The notes under the pieces are model-generated. The model made no database searches. It was not told the DNA's origin and saw nothing but the letters and a program-made list of their open reading frames with translations. Position numbers and translations under genes: made by a program. From Brassica napus (taxonomy: Eukaryota > Streptophyta > Magnoliopsida > Brassicales > Brassicaceae), in NCBI RefSeq assembly GCF_020379485.1, contig NC_063447.1:61555452-61619451 (forward strand): a stretch of DNA of 64,000 bases. Reading direction: 5' to 3'. Positions within the stretch are counted from its first letter, which is position 1. Each line of letters opens with the position of its first letter. Shown in pieces: positions 25,188 through 37,469 of this stretch.

Positions 25188-26087
25188 CCTAGATCTTTAT
25201 ATATAAAATAGACTTTTTTCCTTCGTTCTGACAAGTGGTAGGGAAAATTCTGACACATGTTCCTCAAGGAAATTCACTTTTAAAGATTCAAAACTATACA
25301 ATACATGTTGTTTACCGTGTACAATACTATATAATTTAACAAGCCAAACCAGTATACAATATATTGGTTTGCATTTATACTAAAGATATCCAATATACAA
25401 TATATTCACAAACTAATATACAAGATTCGACAGCTTATCGTGATGAATAAAAATTCCAGTGTACAATACTTTATATATAAAGATATACAATATACAATAC
25501 TATACAATATACAAGATATTCACAAACATATCTATTGTGATATTATAACCAATAATTGACTAAATTTTAACGAAAAAATAATAAAAAATACACCATATTA
25601 TTATATCATATTATTTTATTAACTAAACATTCTTTTGTTTGCATTATATTTAACATTCGACTAAATTAAAAAAATATAATATTATATTATAAGTGACCAT
25701 AGCAAAATTTATTGACATAAAATAGAAAACATAGCTATTGTGATATTGTAACCAATAATTGCTAGGTTTTGGACAAAAAATACTAAAAAAACCATATTGA
25801 TATATCATATTATATTATTAACCATTCATTCTTCGGTTTGCATATGATTTAACATTTGACATATTTTAAAAAATAATATTATTTAAATATGATTTTTTTG
25901 ACTTTTTGAAACTAATTTAGTAAATTCCTAATTGTAACAGTTAATGATAGCGTACTATACCATCTTTAATAAAAATAGCTTTAAAATGGTAAAATGACAC
26001 ATATAAAAATAAAAGACAAACATTTTTTCATGAAAAATAATTATCGACAATCCCGACAATCCCGTGCGTAGCGCAGACACCCCCTAG
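25188..26087 (+). mobile_element. Probable non-autonomous Helitron (second)
   Basis: The 3' end is clear: a TGCG-TAG-CGCA hairpin at about 26065-26075, then CTAG (26084-26087) and T. The proposed 5' end is the TCCTAGATC stretch near 25188, chosen by resemblance to crucifer Helitron starts and much less certain. The interior is AT-rich with many TATACAATA units and no coding capacity. Confidence 0.5.
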
Positions 26088-26499
26088 TAATGAAATACAC
26101 ATTCATTTATATCATGCATAAAACGTTAAGATCAATTTCGAAAGACCTTGTGGTAACAAAACGCGTTCTTATCCATAGTGTGAGCAAAGTGGAATCAGTG
26201 GCCCTAGTTTCACTCCATTATTCACAAGTGAACATTCGTGGCTCCAGAATCATCGCTGGACACTTTTCTAAGGTCACAAAGAGAAGCGGGCCACAAATTT
26301 CAATATGAGCAATAAGATAAAGACAATGTACAGCCTAGATTCCACCCACAGTTTATTATCCAGCATTTTAGTACACACACTTATAGTCGAAATGAACACG
26401 ACACTGTTTGTTAAAACACAAAACGACAAAAAGTTTGAAGTGTGAATGTGTTACACGTCTCATTGTCTTTTAGGTGTGCCAGTTTCATCAACGTGAAAC

Positions 26500-27065
26500 A
26501 TGATGCATGGGACACTGCATTCTTTTTCCATCTGCCAGCTTTTTCAGCCCCTTGAAATTTTAATATCAAATGTTAAAAAACTTTTTAATCTTTCTTGTTT
26601 CACAATGAGTTTAATTACGTGATGAAGTTGGATTGTTTTTCTACCTTGCATATTTCTGCAGCAATTTGTAATCAACAATAGAGGTTACCTAAAATACTAA
26701 GGGAATCAAAAGCTCCTCAGAGCTGTAGAAACATTTAAGCAAGTTTGACTATCTTTTAACCAAAGAGAAGCATATAGGGGAGTTTCAGAGTGATGAAAAG
26801 ATTGAGAAGATAAAGATTAATTACACTGAGACTGATACTTTGTAAGGAGGTCCATCAGGCGCTATCATCTAACTGTAACATAATTCGATAAAATAACATA
26901 TCTTAAACGCTATGATTTATATATATGTATCGATGATATACATGTTTTTAATGATTTTATCGTACAGGAAACATGAATGTTATAAGGTATCCATCAGGAT
27001 TTAAGAGATCTTGCATACGTTTCGCCCATATAGGTCGCGCTTTAGGTTCAAAGGCACAGAAGAAG
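26500..27065 (-). pseudogene. Broken HOL-type methyltransferase, exons 5-8 only
   Basis: Remains of a third HOL-like gene. Exon 5 (26966-27065, 100 nt as in intact genes) still reads [17 protein letters not shown]. Exon 6 (26825-26868) has lost 3 nt but keeps [11 protein letters not shown]. Exon 7 (about 26656-26722) shows LIPLVF followed by an in-frame stop and then TSIVDYKLL. Exon 8 (from about 26550) keeps GRWKK but is shifted by one base. Exons 1-4, including the SAM-binding loop, are absent from the sequence before the next gene. The residues resemble the HOL3-like neighbour more than HOL1, so it probably came from an incomplete tandem duplication of that gene. No function expected as a protein. 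Confidence 0.82.
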
Positions 27066-27436
27066 CTGCAAGAATCATCAAAATTGTTGATAAATCAGCT
27101 GGCGTTTGTTGTTATTTCATATGAAAAAAGTAACCAAAATGTTATCTGTACAAAACATCAGGTAACCAAGTGTCTATAACCAATGCACCGTAGCAGCTAT
27201 GAAGCATGAATAAACTCAACAAGACTTTCTCAAACTGCTGGATACATATGACAAGCACAACCCAAACTGAATTTTCATGCTTATTACTAACTAAGAAGAG
27301 GGAAAACGTTTTGAATATTACTCACATTTTTATTCAAATATTGTTTGTACAAATGCACGTTTAGTTTACCAGTGAAAAAAAAATCACAAAACATCCAGAT
27401 TAAAAGCTTATAATTAAAGCTTCAAATCATCACATT

Positions 27437-28754
27437 TCACAAGGTGGAGCGTAACGTTGGAGATCTCTTCTTCCATCTTCCAATCTTCTCTACTCCCTGA
27501 ACAAGGATTCCAAAGGTCAACATTATCTAATCATCTTAACGCTTATTAAAAAGTTTCATGTTGATATTTTTACCTTGCGTGGTCTTATAGCAAGTTCGTT
27601 ATCCACAATGGAGATAGCCTCAAACCCCAGTGGAATCAGAACCTTCTCGTAACTGCAACATTTTAAAGATCACAGAGTGAAGATTTCGCCACAGCGTGTC
27701 AGTGACGTTGCTGCTGGTAATTAGTAAAAGAGATAACAGGGAGAACAAACACATTACTCAGACACAGATACTTTGTAAGGAGGACCTCCAGAACGCTCAT
27801 CCATCTGCCAAAAGACATCAATAGTTTTTAAGGTTTCATCAGAAACATATAAGAGAATAGAGATGGTATGATTGCTTACAGGAAACATCAATGTTATAAG
27901 CTCTCCACTAGGTTTCAGAAGCTTTTCTATTCTCTGTGCCCATAGTGGTCTCACACTAGCTTCAAATGCACAGAAGAAGCTGCAAGAATGGTCATGTAAA
28001 AAGCAATAGCCTATATGTTGTATCAAACCAGATACAGAGTAAGATTAAACACACATACGTATAGTCGAAAATGAGATCGAATTTTTCATCTGGCTCCCAA
28101 GTGAAAAAGTCTTCACACAAGAAAGAGAAGTATTCTGCATTAGGCAGAGTGGAAAATCTCTACATTAGAGATTAAAACAAAATGTGTTAGATCCTGTTAA
28201 ATGCAACACAAAGTGCTAATAAAAGATGTAAAGACAAGACTCTTGACTCAAAAAAAATAGAAAAAAAAAACTGTTCACAACCTTTGATGATTGCTCAACC
28301 ACAGTTCTTGATATATCCAAACCAATGACATAACGATCAGGACAGGCCATTGCCACCACATCATAACCCTACAGAAAACAAAACATGTTTCATTGCAACA
28401 CACAACAGGAAGATATTCAAGAATAGCAAAGAGACAAAAGTCCAAGAACACATACGGTTCCACAACCAGGAACAAGAGCTCTGCCTTTAGGCAACGAACC
28501 AGTCTCAGCGAGATGCTTAACGATCGGAGTTGGTCTACCTAAGTCCCATGGGGTTGCTCTTGCTTTCCAGGTCTTCTCCCAACCACCTTCAAAACACCAA
28601 TACACACATCAACAATGACCAAGATCGCTTCAGGGAAGAAGAAAGATCAATTTAAAGAAAATTATGGTTCATTACCAGAAGAATCCTCTCTCACCAATCG
28701 TTGGAAGATATCACTCGGCGATTCCACAGCCGGAGCTTTACCGGAGTTTCCCAT
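27437..28754 (-). CDS. HOL3: Thiol/halide methyltransferase, HOL3-like
   Basis: Second intact HOL-family methyltransferase. Eight exons on the complement: 28676-28754, 28456-28586, 28282-28368, 28059-28159, 27880-27979, 27758-27804, 27574-27652 and 27437-27496, giving 227 aa. Exons 2 to 7 have exactly the lengths seen in the HOL1-like gene (131, 87, 101, 100, 47 and 79 nt), showing a common origin. SAM-binding loop [15 protein letters not shown], then GLDIS. The N-terminus (MGNSGKAP...) and the basic C-terminal tail [14 protein letters not shown] match what I remember of Arabidopsis HOL3 rather than HOL1 or HOL2. Predicted to methylate small nucleophiles such as thiocyanate, bisulfide or halides; the HOL3-type substrate preference is less well established. 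Intact, likely cytosolic. Confidence 0.92.
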
Positions 28755-29932
28755 CAGGTTCACGCAGACCAAGGAACTGGCGTGTTAAGCTAGTTAAAAG
28801 ATAATGACGTGGATATGGAAGTGAAGCTTCTTGTTCAAATAGAGGTTTGCGGAAAGTAACACTTCTACCTCAGCTGGAGGGTTTGTTTCACTGCTGTTAG
28901 AAAAGCGCTTATTTTTAACAAGTGATTAATATAACAATCATCTTCTTAATTGTTTTTAATTACCTAACTAGATTTTGACTCACGCATCTGTGTGGATTAT
29001 TTGTCATATATATAAAAATACTAATATTTGTATTTTGAAAATTTATGATTGTAAATATTTTGGTATTATTGTCTAACTTTCTAATAGAGGTTACTTCACA
29101 TCATTTGAAAAAAATAATTAACTTTAAATATTAGGATAAACATGTTGAGAGGTGTGAGCATGAGAATATAGTATTTTATAGCTTTAGTTGAAAGCATATA
29201 TACAGTTCCATTTCAGATTATGGGAATATATTGCTATCTAGATAAATTCAAATTTGTTAGATTTTCTTTTATGATTTCAGTTAATATGATAGATATTATT
29301 GTTGTGTATGCTTATAATATCTGGATAGCAAACAATTTGTTAAATATTAAACTGATTGATTGTAAATAATTTTTATGAAAGCTGTAATAACGATGTATAT
29401 TAGTTATTCCATGATTTTAGGAATTTTAAGTATATTATGGTTCCATAATTATCATTTAGTTGATTTGTATTGTTTAAAAACAATTTAATAAGTATAGATT
29501 TTGAATGACTATTTTTGTCTCAAATATAGAAAAGAACTGATCTTATAATTATTTTGATCTAGATTTTATAAAAGATTTGATTTTACTAACGGATACCGAA
29601 GTGAAGCTTCTATTATACCAAGAGAGTCTGCCACGATTACGAGTCTTTCAGCATTGAAGTGAAGTCTATATCTTCCACTAGTGGGTTTGATTAATTCCAC
29701 TGATTTGGTTAAAAGGAAAATCGATAAAATAATCTTCAATTTCCGAATATAAACCAAAAAATCTCAAACGCATAAGCATGCCAAACATGAATAAATCTCA
29801 TATTTGTATTTATAAGTCATTTCAGTCTCGTCAATCAACCATTTTTAACATGGTCAAAACGGCTTGATCAACATAAATATGATTTTTTCAGTTAAAAACT
29901 TGGGATTAAGAATGTTTACTTAAAATGACTTA
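28755..29932. other. Spacer upstream of HOL3-like gene
   Basis: AT-rich spacer with the HOL3-like promoter at its left end. No gene or clear repeat seen. Confidence 0.45.
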
Positions 29933-31561
29933 GGTGGTGCTATTCAATAGTGGATTTGAAATTAATTTTATAGGTTTTATATTCGGTTGTTATTTAATGA
30001 ATGATTGTAAATTTTATATTAAAATCTAGTATTATTGGTTATTATAATCTTGCAAATCATTTGACTTGAAATATGTTTGAATGGATTTCAATCTAGTTTC
30101 ATATGTAAATTATATCAACATAAATCAAATATGTTACCTAGGATTGTATAATCATTTATATTAATAATAATATCAACAATCACTATAAGTAAATGATTAT
30201 AGTCATCATAACTTTTATCCCAAAAACCATTGTCAAAAAACACATAGTTTTCTTAACCAATACTTTTTCATTTTACCATTTTTTTGAAATTGAACACAGA
30301 AGGATCAAACCTTAACGATTTATTTGATCAAAAACCTAGTTAGTTACTAACCTTCATGATAATGTCATCACTTTTGGGACACTTAGAAACATATATCCTC
30401 CAACATGCTCAATTCGTGCACTGTTTAGGACTAAAAAAAATCTATCGATCAAATCTTTGATCTAAAAAACAAAAATCTAAAAGTCTTTTATCAGATGGAT
30501 CAGGTAATCATTTGTTATTGAGTTTAATTTTAGTGTAGAAATCAAATGATACTATGTTGAATTTATAAATACATTATTGAAAATTTAAGAAAATATATTC
30601 AAATACATCATGAATCAATTGAAATGAAGCAAGTTTGTATAAACTGAAATCAATTCTATTACTTAAAATAAATGAGATTTTGAAATTTTTGATTCAATTT
30701 ACAATTTAAAGATGCATGATTTATCTAAAATTTCAAATAATTTTCAAAGTATTTAGAAAATCAAGTATGGTATCATTTTATTTCCGTAACAGAATTGAAA
30801 TCTATTTTCATTTTAAGAAGATTCTAATTTGAAATTTAATTTCAAATTTTAAGAAAATAATTATAAGAATATAAGAAATTAAAATACCTAAACACACATC
30901 TATATCACCACAAAGATCACTAATACACGATGGGAGTAGCATTTTCTACAATTATTGATATGAATAAAGTAGATTATGTTATTTCATGTGAGTCAATAAG
31001 AGATAAATTAAACACACTTATGAATTATCAAAAGAAAATATCATGTTTATGTTTATATTTTTTGAATTTGACAAGCTTCACATCACAATTATTATAGTTA
31101 ACGTTCTAATTTGTTATATGTTCTTTTTATATTTTCCATTAGATCAGTTTGGCTAGCTACGATATATTCCTTTTATCAGATGAGTTTTGGTTTATAAATC
31201 TGAAGGTGTAAGGTCAGATTTAGATTGAACTATTTACACATAAAAGTAAATTCAAATCCATTCAAAACAATCCAGGTCAAATTGATTGTAAAATTTCATC
31301 ATACATGAATAACAACGAGATTTGAAATATTGTATTTAAATATTTAATTGAATTAACCATGAATATAAAATTATTTTAATGAAAAGATTATAAATACAAG
31401 AACCAATAACATTTCAGTTTAAAATCTTTTAATAGAGATACTTTACATACAATAACCAATAACACTCGATTTCAAAATTAGAATTAAACTCAGTCTTTAA
31501 ATAAGATTGGATTTTAAAACCTAGAGAATTAGTTTCAAATTCACTATCCAACAACACCCCC
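29933..31561. mobile_element. Non-autonomous DNA transposon with long inverted ends
   Basis: About 1.6 kb. The left end begins GGTGGTGCTATTCAATAG and the reverse complement of the right end begins GGGGGTGTTGTTGGATAG; similarity between the two ends runs for about 110 bp with gaps, through ATTTGAAA, TAGGTTTTA and TTATTGGTTATT. No transposase is present. The termini resemble PIF/Harbinger-type or hAT-type ends; a TTA precedes the left end, but I could not find an exact matching target duplication on the right. Superfamily left open. Confidence 0.6.
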
Positions 31562-31613
31562 AAATAAAAAATATGATAAATTTTTAATCTAATAGAGTTG
31601 ATTTTAAAATGTA

Positions 31614-31660
31614 CTAGATTTGAACCCGCACGTATGTGCGGATATATGTTTGTTTTTAAA
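31614..31660 (-). mobile_element. Helitron-like 3' end, minus orientation
   Basis: Reading the minus strand: a 6-bp stem CCGCAC with loop ATAC and GTGCGG, then TTCAAAT and CTAG followed by T. This is a textbook Helitron 3' end; the body would extend to higher coordinates. The 5' end was not found before OEP37. Confidence 0.6.
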
Positions 31661-32238
31661 ATAACATTTAAAATATAAAATAAGTTATAAAGATATATAT
31701 TTAATATCAATTTTTACGGATATAATTTTATGATAATTTCAAAAAGAATTGGGATATACTATTCAATTTTGAAATTAGTTACTTAAATATATATAAAGTT
31801 TGGTGTAGACTAAATATGATAAACAAAATAATTGCATAATGGAAATGTATTTGGCTTTTTTAAAGAATGTTATTGTTTAGATGTATATAATGTTTCTGTT
31901 AGAAAATATCATATATGCATAAATTTAGGATAATTAGTTTAGTTTTTAATTAATGGTCTAACATAGATTTTTGTATGGTAGATAAAAAATAGGACTCTAA
32001 ATTCAACGAATAACACCTCTTACTTTGAAATTTATAACCGGATGGAGTATAATTTCACACGTGTCAAAGATGTTTCTCTGTTCCAAGAAATGAAACATTT
32101 AGTGAAGGAAGACAATTTTGCAGATTTGAAAAGAAGGTTTACACTAATCTTTATTACAGTGGTTTCACAACAGTATTACAGAGAGAGTATGCAAAAGTGT
32201 AAATGAGACTCTGTGATTCTAGATTTTTCTTTTCTCAT

Positions 32239-34008
32239 TCAAATGTCCCATCTTTTCTTGACTCGGAACATCAAGACTGAGGTTTTGATGTCATCTTGTG
32301 GGACTTGAAGCATGAACTGCACTTTCATCTTCATTGGTGTCGTTTTCACTTTCCCAGCTTCATCCCCCACCTGTTGCAATAACCAAACACAACAAACTCA
32401 AAGGCTCATCACAAGAGCAAAGGGTAGTGTCTTTAGCTATACTATTACCCCTATTGTAAAGTAACCACAGACTCATCAGATGCTATGTCACATTAATTAG
32501 AATGCTAATACTATGACTCGGTTTGGAGATGAGTGAAAAGGTGTTTCACAGATAATAGATGATAGAAAAGAAAACGGTAAGTTTGGTGGTTTTACCCAGA
32601 GAGATGCCCAGCCAAGGCGTACTTCAGAGTCATAGCCAGCTTTGAACTTGTAGTCTTTGCCATACGTGCGTTTGTACACTGCACTCCACATGTTTGAATC
32701 AAACTTGTACCAATAGCTGCATGCATAGCAAGTCACTATATTATATACTTCCACATAGCCAATGCATTTAGCAGATAAGATGGTTCTACAAATAGGCCAC
32801 TAACCTCAACTTATCAGAAGGGCTAAACCGGCGCTTGAATGCAAATGAGGCAGCGTTGGAAGGAAGGGAGATGGTTGGGATGAAAGACAATGCATCATCC
32901 TGTATGAAACAAAAAACAAGTAAAGCTTTGTTGTCACATCCAAAAGATAGTTAAGTAAGGATATTCTACAAGTCATTTGCATACTAAAACATAAAGCAAA
33001 GAACAAAATTTTGTAAAAGTCCAAAACCTTATAAGCATATCTCAGCCTCAACTCTTCATCTGTGTACAAAGCAGAACAAACACCATCCATAACTTGACGT
33101 TTGAGGATCCCATTAACAGATAACATTCTCTTATTCTTCCTCTCCTCTTCCTCCTCCTCCTCTTCTCTCTCTTGTATCGAAACTTCACCTAGTGGGAATT
33201 TAAGAGTCGCTCTTGGCTACAGGAAGAAAAAAAAAAACCATCAAGCATTACATAAAGCATCTAAAATGCACACACACACCAAATGGAAGAGAATGGTACT
33301 CACGTAACCAATAGGGACAGGCGATGAAAGCTCGAGAGAGTAGCCAGGCTCAGCCAGATTCGCCTCCATAGCAACCTCTCCTTGTTGTGCCTACAACAAC
33401 GCAATCAAGAACTGAACTTAACGACCCTACAAGCCTAATCCTAAGCTGTACAAAACGCTGAGTTTCAAAGCACATAAAATGTTCTGTTCCATAACCAATT
33501 TAGCTCAAAAAGTATTGTTTTTTATTCCTTATCTACTCTCAATTCAACCAAACCAATGATAACGAGCAAAGAAACAGAGGAAATATTCAATCTTTGTTAC
33601 ATTAACGTTATGAAGAGCTCGGAGCTGAAGGCGAGGGGTCACGTCGACAGTGCTCTTGATGAAAGTGTTCTTCTCCTCGACGTCATAGAGAACAGAGAGG
33701 TACTTGGAAGTGAGAGAGAGCTGAGGCTGAGTGACCTCGCGCTGGGAGTTGTTCTGAAACGACAGCTTGAGCTTCGCGAGGTTGTCGAAAAGCTTGCAAG
33801 AGACTTTGTTCAAGAAGAGGAGACTGTCGCTGTCGAATTCGGAAGTCACGCGGAGCTTCGGTCTGTTCAAAGAGGTGAGAAAGGGGAAGAGGGAGGAGCG
33901 TGTCGGTGGAGGCGGTGGTTCCGAGGCTGTTGATTGAAGGGTAGGTGGAGGAGGAGGAGGAGGTGGGGAAGTGGAAAGGCTGGGGCTTTGAGAAGATTGA
34001 TCCGCCAT
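32239..34008 (-). CDS. OEP37: Chloroplast outer envelope channel OEP37
   Basis: Beta-barrel channel of the chloroplast outer envelope, known as a cation-selective, peptide-sensitive pore in pea and Arabidopsis. Six exons on the complement: 33601-34008, 33304-33390, 33028-33216, 32805-32899, 32596-32716 and 32239-32370, giving 343 aa, the length I recall for Arabidopsis OEP37. The N-terminus is rich in Ser and Pro, including a run of eight prolines (about residues 16-23), followed by alternating beta-strand-like sequence without hydrophobic helices, as expected of a barrel. A Glu-rich loop (about residues 180-187) sits in exon 3. The C-terminus ends VKKRWDI. Start chosen at the first ATG (MADQSSQ), matching the family. 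Intact. Confidence 0.94.
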
Positions 34009-36653
34009 TGAAAAGTGGGGGTTTGGGGGAGAATCTATCGCTAAAGTCGAAACACGAGATTCATATACTAGAGAGAGACGGTTCTTGTTTTTCTTTGTAA
34101 ATGTTTTTCTGAAATTTCAGAATTTTTGCGATTTAAATTTATAAATATTTTAAAAATAAAAATGAAACCCATTCATATAAACAGTGAGTTATATTTAATA
34201 TTGCAGTTTTTGCAGATTATTTTATCCTATTAAAAATGAAAAACAGTTATCAACAACATCTCAACTTAATTTCCATATAAAAATATTATAACAATTTTAA
34301 ATTTTTAACCAAAACAAAACATAATTACTTTATTTTAATGCTAAATTATTAAAAAATTGAAATCAATGTGAGATGTATTAATTAAACAGATTATTATATT
34401 TTGATTCTCCAATATAATTGTATCTATATTATTTTTAATTTTATTGTATAGATACCAAATCCCATTAAATCTCAAGACAACTCTAGAATTTCGTTATGAC
34501 CGTCTGGATCATGGAATAACGAAGCAGCCGGAGAAGAGTGATAAAAGCCTGACCATTGCTATGTGAGGAGGAAGAAGAGAGGACAAGAAGAATCAAGTTA
34601 AAGGAAGCTGAGCTGGACGAATGAAGCTTGATGATTGGTTAATGAAAAGTCAGTAAGACTTGAGCGGAGTATGAATAGAAGTTGTTGCATTCAGTTAGAA
34701 CTTAAGAGGTAGCTTTGTAATTGGATTGAGTCTATTGACATGAGGAGATACTCGACTGGGTTAGGCCAGCGACTCTCATTGATTCATTTTACAAAGACTA
34801 ATCGGTTAGTACATTTCTTCATGGCAACGCATCAACTTCCAAAAATGCATTCTTCAACACTTTTATTCTTTCTCTCAACAAATTTTTATCCTATTTTTCA
34901 TATATATTTTTTTGGAGTTTCGCTCTACTTGCTTTGGCTACTTTATCATGTGTTATATACATTGAGTTAAATGTGTTATGCTAAGAAGAATTCAAGCTTC
35001 GTTATCACTTTATATTTGACTTGTAGCATGTGTTATTTATACATTGAGTTAAATGTCTTATTCTAAGATTCTTCCTTGTAGATGAAAGTGCTGTGAAGGA
35101 AACTGCATTGAGTTATTCTGTTTTGTTTGGGTGAAGCAAAACAGTAGTGAATTGAAAAATAAGAATGTGTCCTGACTCAGGCATCAGAATATGCGATACA
35201 CTCGAAACGGTCAAACAAAAGGAACTCTGCATTCTGCTATTTATTCACCACACATTCAGTTCTTGAAACATGTTTGTCTAGTTCCGCTCCACCAAATATA
35301 AAAAAGCAAACGAACACAAGAAGAAAGCTATAACAAGCAAAAGAATCAAAGGAAACAATTTTGTAAATAGGCAAAGTACACAAAAGAATTTAATTTAGGC
35401 AGATCAAACATGAAAGCAAAAAAAAAAAAAACATTGATTTTTAGGAAAACACGAGAGGGAAAACGTTTTATTACGAGATTAATAATGAAAAACTCAGTGA
35501 TCATAAGTGTCAACCAAAAAAACATATACAATCGCTAAACATCATTTATTACGAGATTGATTTTTCACAAACGAGACGGAATCTCGAATGACCGGATGCA
35601 ACGCTTAATTTGTTTTCACAAATTACACATAATTTTTCATTATCAATCAAATAATATAGATTTTACCCTCAAAAATAAAACTTGAAAATAGGAGAAGTGG
35701 AAAAAAAACTTTATTACGATATTGATTAAGAGAACTAAATGATCAAAAATGTAAAGACAAAAAAAAAATATACAATCTCTAACTATCAATTAAGACCGGA
35801 TGTAACATTTAATTTTTTTTTTCACAAATTATACATTAAGTTTTCAATATCAGTAAAGTAATATAGAATTTTCCACCTAAAATTTTTGAAAGTTTTTATT
35901 TTAAAAAAATTGTGAAAAAAATGTTATGACAAAAAAAAAATAGGTTAGCAAAGAAGACCATACCTTGCAAATCAGTTTCGGATGGAGAAAGACAGCGACC
36001 CTGACGTCAATGACATGGCCAGACGAAATGGATAGATCCAATTTTATCAGTGATCCAATATTGGCAACCTACAACAAGGCATGACATTTTATCATCACGT
36101 TTTTTGACAATAATAGAAAGAATCAGACAGTAGTTCAAAAAAAAGGAAAGAATCAGACATCGACGGTCGTCCTGAAAATGCAATCAACTGCTTTCGGATA
36201 GGAAGCCCCAACTCAACTCCCCGAATCCAGAAGAAAGCTGAGCAGACCATACGAGGAGGGAGACACGAGTACCGTCGGTAACGATCGAGACTGAATCCAC
36301 CACCACCACCTCACACAACCAACAAGACCGGAACCGGACCTCAAGCGGGAGGGAGACCAGGCAGTGAAACATCACCCACAACCAAAACCACCGAAACAAG
36401 ATTTGAAATAACTCCCCCGAGAGGCAAACCACGAACCCAAGAAGAAGAAGAATGAAAGCCCCATACAGAACGAGATCAAGGAAAAGCCATTAACTAGAAC
36501 ATCTCTCACTCACACTGAAGATATTACACGACAAGTAGCTTCTTTAGTTCTCTCTCTTTCTCTAGTTGTTGTTGTTGTTGTTGTTGGACTATTTGCCTTC
36601 TGTGAACCAGACTATTTATAGCAAATAAACAAAAAAAAAAGTAAATGAAAATA
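34009..36653. other. Spacer between OEP37 and the 121-bp repeats
   Basis: About 2.6 kb. AT-rich apart from a GC-richer patch at about 36180-36480 that has an 82-codon minus-strand open frame with no recognisable family; it may be a retroelement remnant. A GTT triplet run lies near 36568-36585. Confidence 0.45.
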
Positions 36654-36974
36654 GCAAAATCTACCTGTTGCCTCACACAACCCAATAAAATACTAACGTT
36701 GTAAAAAGATAAATATTTTTATTTTGCTTTCCAAGATAATTTATTGTTTTTTATTCACTGTAAAAAATTTGAAAGCAAAATCTACTCGTTGCCTCACACA
36801 ACCCAATAAAATACTAACCGTTGTAAAAAGATAAATATTTTTATTTTGCTTTCCAAGATAATTTATTGTTTTTTATTCACTATAAAAAATTTGAAAGCAA
36901 AATCTACCCGTTGCCTCACACATTCCAATCAAATAGTAACGGTTGTAAGAAGATAAATATTTTTATTTTGCTTT
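36654..36974. repeat. Tandem repeat, 121-122 bp, 2.6 copies
   Basis: Units start at 36654, 36775 and 36897 at GCAAAATCTAC; periods are 121 and 122 bp. Copies 1 and 2 differ at only a few positions, and copy 3 is more diverged and truncated. Each contains TTGCCTCACAC and TTTTATTTTGCTTT. No coding potential. Confidence 0.85.
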
Positions 36975-37469
36975 AGTGAAACAAAAATGTTGTAGGTTGT
37001 CGTTAAATTCTTTTACAAAGACAATAGGGAATATGAAAAAGTTAATACGGTGATTGTGCTATAAATAGAGGTCGTGGTCAAACTTAATATGGTGTTGTGT
37101 TATAAGAAAGAGCTAGACATAGAGATGCAATCTTGTAATCTCTCTATTGTTGTTCTTAAGAGACACTTTTCTTTAGAGTGAATAAAGACAAGTTTTGATA
37201 TCCGATTCAATCCAAGTTTAAGCACTAAGAAAAGGTTCAATGATTCAAAAAGGAGAGTAAATAACCTTGATGGTAAAGAGGTTAACATGAACAATACTAC
37301 GGAAAGTTCTTAAATAGACCAAAAAGAGCTACAGAGCACCAGTTATGTAGTTGCAAACAACCCTAGTAGTTTCAAAAGCCGGTCTGAAAGGCAGCAGAAC
37401 AAGTGGGAACCGAACATCTCTAACTTTCAGCTCTTCTAGAACCACACCATGTGGACAAAACTTGGAAGC

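Noticed and set aside
36184..36432. 82-codon minus-strand open frame in a GC-richer patch
   Set aside because: No domain, no splice partners, low-complexity Val/Ser/Leu content; could be a retroelement remnant but there is not enough to annotate.
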